This document shows, piece by piece, positions 62,155 to 64,000 of a DNA stretch of 64,000 bases (position 1 is its first letter; each line of letters opens with the position of its first letter). The position numbers were made by a program, and so were the translations under genes. Source of the stretch: an uncultured Candidatus Poseidoniales archaeon (GTDB lineage Archaea > Thermoplasmatota > Poseidoniia > Poseidoniales > Poseidoniaceae); assembly GCA_905182185.1 (NCBI GenBank), contig CAJJAP010000008.1, forward strand, positions 44,120 to 108,119, read 5' to 3'. The notes beneath the pieces were generated by a model, which was not told where the DNA came from, ran no database searches, and saw nothing but the letters and a program-made list of their open reading frames with translations.

Positions 62155-64000
62155 ATGAGTCCCATGCTACGCGATAACAAAAAACCTCAAACTTCGGTAG
62201 CCGTATTGTCTGATAGTTCTATTTTTATTCGCTGATTTAGCACTCCCAAGTGCAATACCAGAATGGAACGAATTAGAAGAAACACCTGCGATTAGTAGAG
62301 TAATTTCTAGCGTGACAGCTTCGGAGGACACTTACATAGATTCTTTTTATCCAAACGACAATTTTGAACAGGCACCTAATGGCACACTTAATGGAGGACT
62401 CATAACACCATCTCGTTTACTTTTCAGTTTCAATATGAGTTTCGGTTCTACAGATACAATCCACTCAGCAACACTGAGTTTGACTTGTACAACCGATGCG
62501 ATAACTTCAACCGGTATCGCAATTTATCCAGCGCCAATAACTGCATCATGGAATGTGACACAAGTTACTTGGATCAATTCTGCAACGAACATCATGTGGA
62601 ATTCACCCGGCGCTGATGGTTCGTCAGAGCGTGGTGTTTGGGAACCGCCACACCGTGCTATAGCGAATGGAACAATGCTGGTAAACGTAACCGCGCTTGC
62701 ACAGCAAGCGGCATCTAATAATCAAAACACGTTAGAACTCATAGTAGCATCAGAAGGAGCACAATATACTTGCGCACTAAGCGAGTCCGCAATAGTGTCT
62801 CAGAGACCTTCTCTAACCTTGGACACTTCCTCTTCAACTGCTGGTAATGGTGGAACCGTCACAGCAGATTTTGTCGATGAAGGCGCATCATTGATGACTG
62901 GAGATTTCATCCTAATGGCAGAAAAGAATCCTACACTATCCTATAACTCGTTAGTTGGAAGTGGTGTGGAATTCCAACTTTCTTTAGATTCTACTTTCAA
63001 ATCAAACGAAGACCTTACATGGCATTACAGCACAATGTCTAATACCTTCACTACGACCAGTAGTTCAGGTACTTTTGATATTCCAAGCGGCAGTGAATTA
63101 TCCAATGGTTCAGTGATTTACTACCGTGTTCGCTCTATTGATTCCACTGATACACTCAGCGATTGGACTGACAGTTATTTCTTGCTACCTGCCCTTTCTG
63201 TTACTGATAACGGCGATGGAACAGCAACCATTGTAATTGATGCGGACGACATGGGGCTGATCGATGGTTTCATCGAAGATGCACAAGTTGATGAACGTTC
63301 AATGAATATGAAATTCGGAACGAATGATAAAATGGAAGTAATGATGTCGACCACAAAAGAAACAGTGGTTCACATGAGGTTATACTTGGAAGACATTGGG
63401 TTGCACAGTAATGCTACAATCCAAAGTGCAGGCCTCAATTTGTCTCGATTTTCAACTTCTGGTACACCCGAATTGTCTATTCATGAAGTAAATACTGAAG
63501 GTGTGTGGGATGAAGATGACACAACTTGGAGGCGTTCAGATTCTTCAACGCTATGGATGATGGGGGAAGAGATTTGCTTTCAGTATCTAGCGACACCATG
63601 GCAGGTACATCTTCTTTAACAGATACATCCTTTGATATCACTAGTGCAATACAAGGATGGATTCGAGATGGTGCTTCGGGCTCCAAGGATTTCATGTTGG
63701 TCGGACGAAGTGAAACGGGTGCATATTCTTCTAGCGGATTACAAGGAATCAATTTCTATTCTTCGGAGAATAGTGACGATACTAAGAAGCCAAATTTTGA
63801 ATTAACATATAGCTGGAGTTCTAACACTACAATTGGCACTCCGACATTAACCGGACCTGAACAAGGCAAAGCAGTTTGGGATCAAGTAGGTCACAATCTG
63901 TCCGGAAATTCAACTCCTTCTCTAACATGGTCTGGCACCTCCTCATCTTCGTATGATGTGGTTTACGAAATCGCAAAAGATGAATTTTTCCGTGAGAGAG
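62155..64000 (+). CDS. DNRLRE-domain surface protein (partial, frame interrupted twice)
   Basis: Start ATG 62155 follows GAGGTG. The first 19 residues (MSPMLRDNKKPQTSVAVLS) lie in one frame; after a missing base near 62208-62212 the signal-peptide core LIVLFLFADLALPSA continues in the frame open from 62312. A DNRLRE domain follows (SEDTYIDSFYPNDNFEQ), then a fibronectin-like unit, then a second DNRLRE domain. A second missing base at 63556-63565 (LWN/DGGRDLLSV) moves coding to the third frame, which stays open to the window end (SYDVVYEIAKDEFF). DNRLRE domains occur in secreted carbohydrate-active or adhesive proteins. The 3' end is outside the window. Confidence 0.85.

Overview
The window reads as a chromosomal segment of a planktonic marine euryarchaeon, most likely Marine Group II (Ca. 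Poseidoniales, Thermoplasmatota). The domain Archaea is supported by an archaellum operon, the DNA polymerase D small subunit, a replication factor C small subunit, Pelota, Nob1, GatD, a TATA-type promoter and an elongator tRNA-Met with a bulge-helix-bulge intron. Bacterial-type genes also occur (fhs, TatA, glutaredoxin, MacB-like ABC exporter, flotillin/NfeD pair, carboxyltransferase), a mixture known from Marine Group II. No taxonomic marker search was possible, so the assignment is inference.

Layout. 1-8.8 kb: archaellum operon on the + strand (two unknown proteins, two archaellins, ArlD/E-like, ArlF-like, ArlG, ArlH, ArlI, ArlJ). 8.8-19.6 kb: housekeeping genes on both strands (Nth, PolX, NifU-like scaffold, K+-type membrane pyrophosphatase, lipoprotein, esterase, glutaredoxin, FMN reductase, tRNA-Glu, DedA-like protein, Nob1, TatA, MoaD-like protein). 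19.6-25 kb: ABC exporter with a 1562-residue permease. 25-42.7 kb: a surface-protein island. It holds a roughly 1040-residue membrane-anchored protein, a noncoding stretch that folds as a structured RNA, and a 4527-residue secreted protein ending in a type IV pilin module. 42.7-53.4 kb: HAD phosphatase, PolD small subunit, CinA domain, tRNA-Val, Pelota, formate-THF ligase, flotillin/NfeD cluster, shikimate-dehydrogenase-like protein. 53.4-64 kb: another surface protein with a degenerate hydrolase domain, PccB-like carboxyltransferase, GatD, tRNA-Met, a membrane protein, RfcS and a partial DNRLRE surface protein.

Three themes stand out. First, the surface of this cell gets much coding capacity: archaellum, four large secreted proteins and a large exporter. 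The giant protein has its own TATA promoter, a 5' leader predicted to hide its ribosome binding site, and a strong hairpin plus T tract at its 3' end. Second, all three tRNA genes have duplications whose junction lies in the tRNA 3' end (101 bp tandem, 161 bp tandem, 214 bp spaced), which resembles integration scars. Third, at least five otherwise conserved or continuous genes (arlJ, nth, a surface protein, rfcS, the terminal DNRLRE protein) are interrupted by single-base shifts, and rfcS also by one stop. Because essential genes are hit, residual assembly indels are the simplest explanation, though this cannot be decided from sequence alone.
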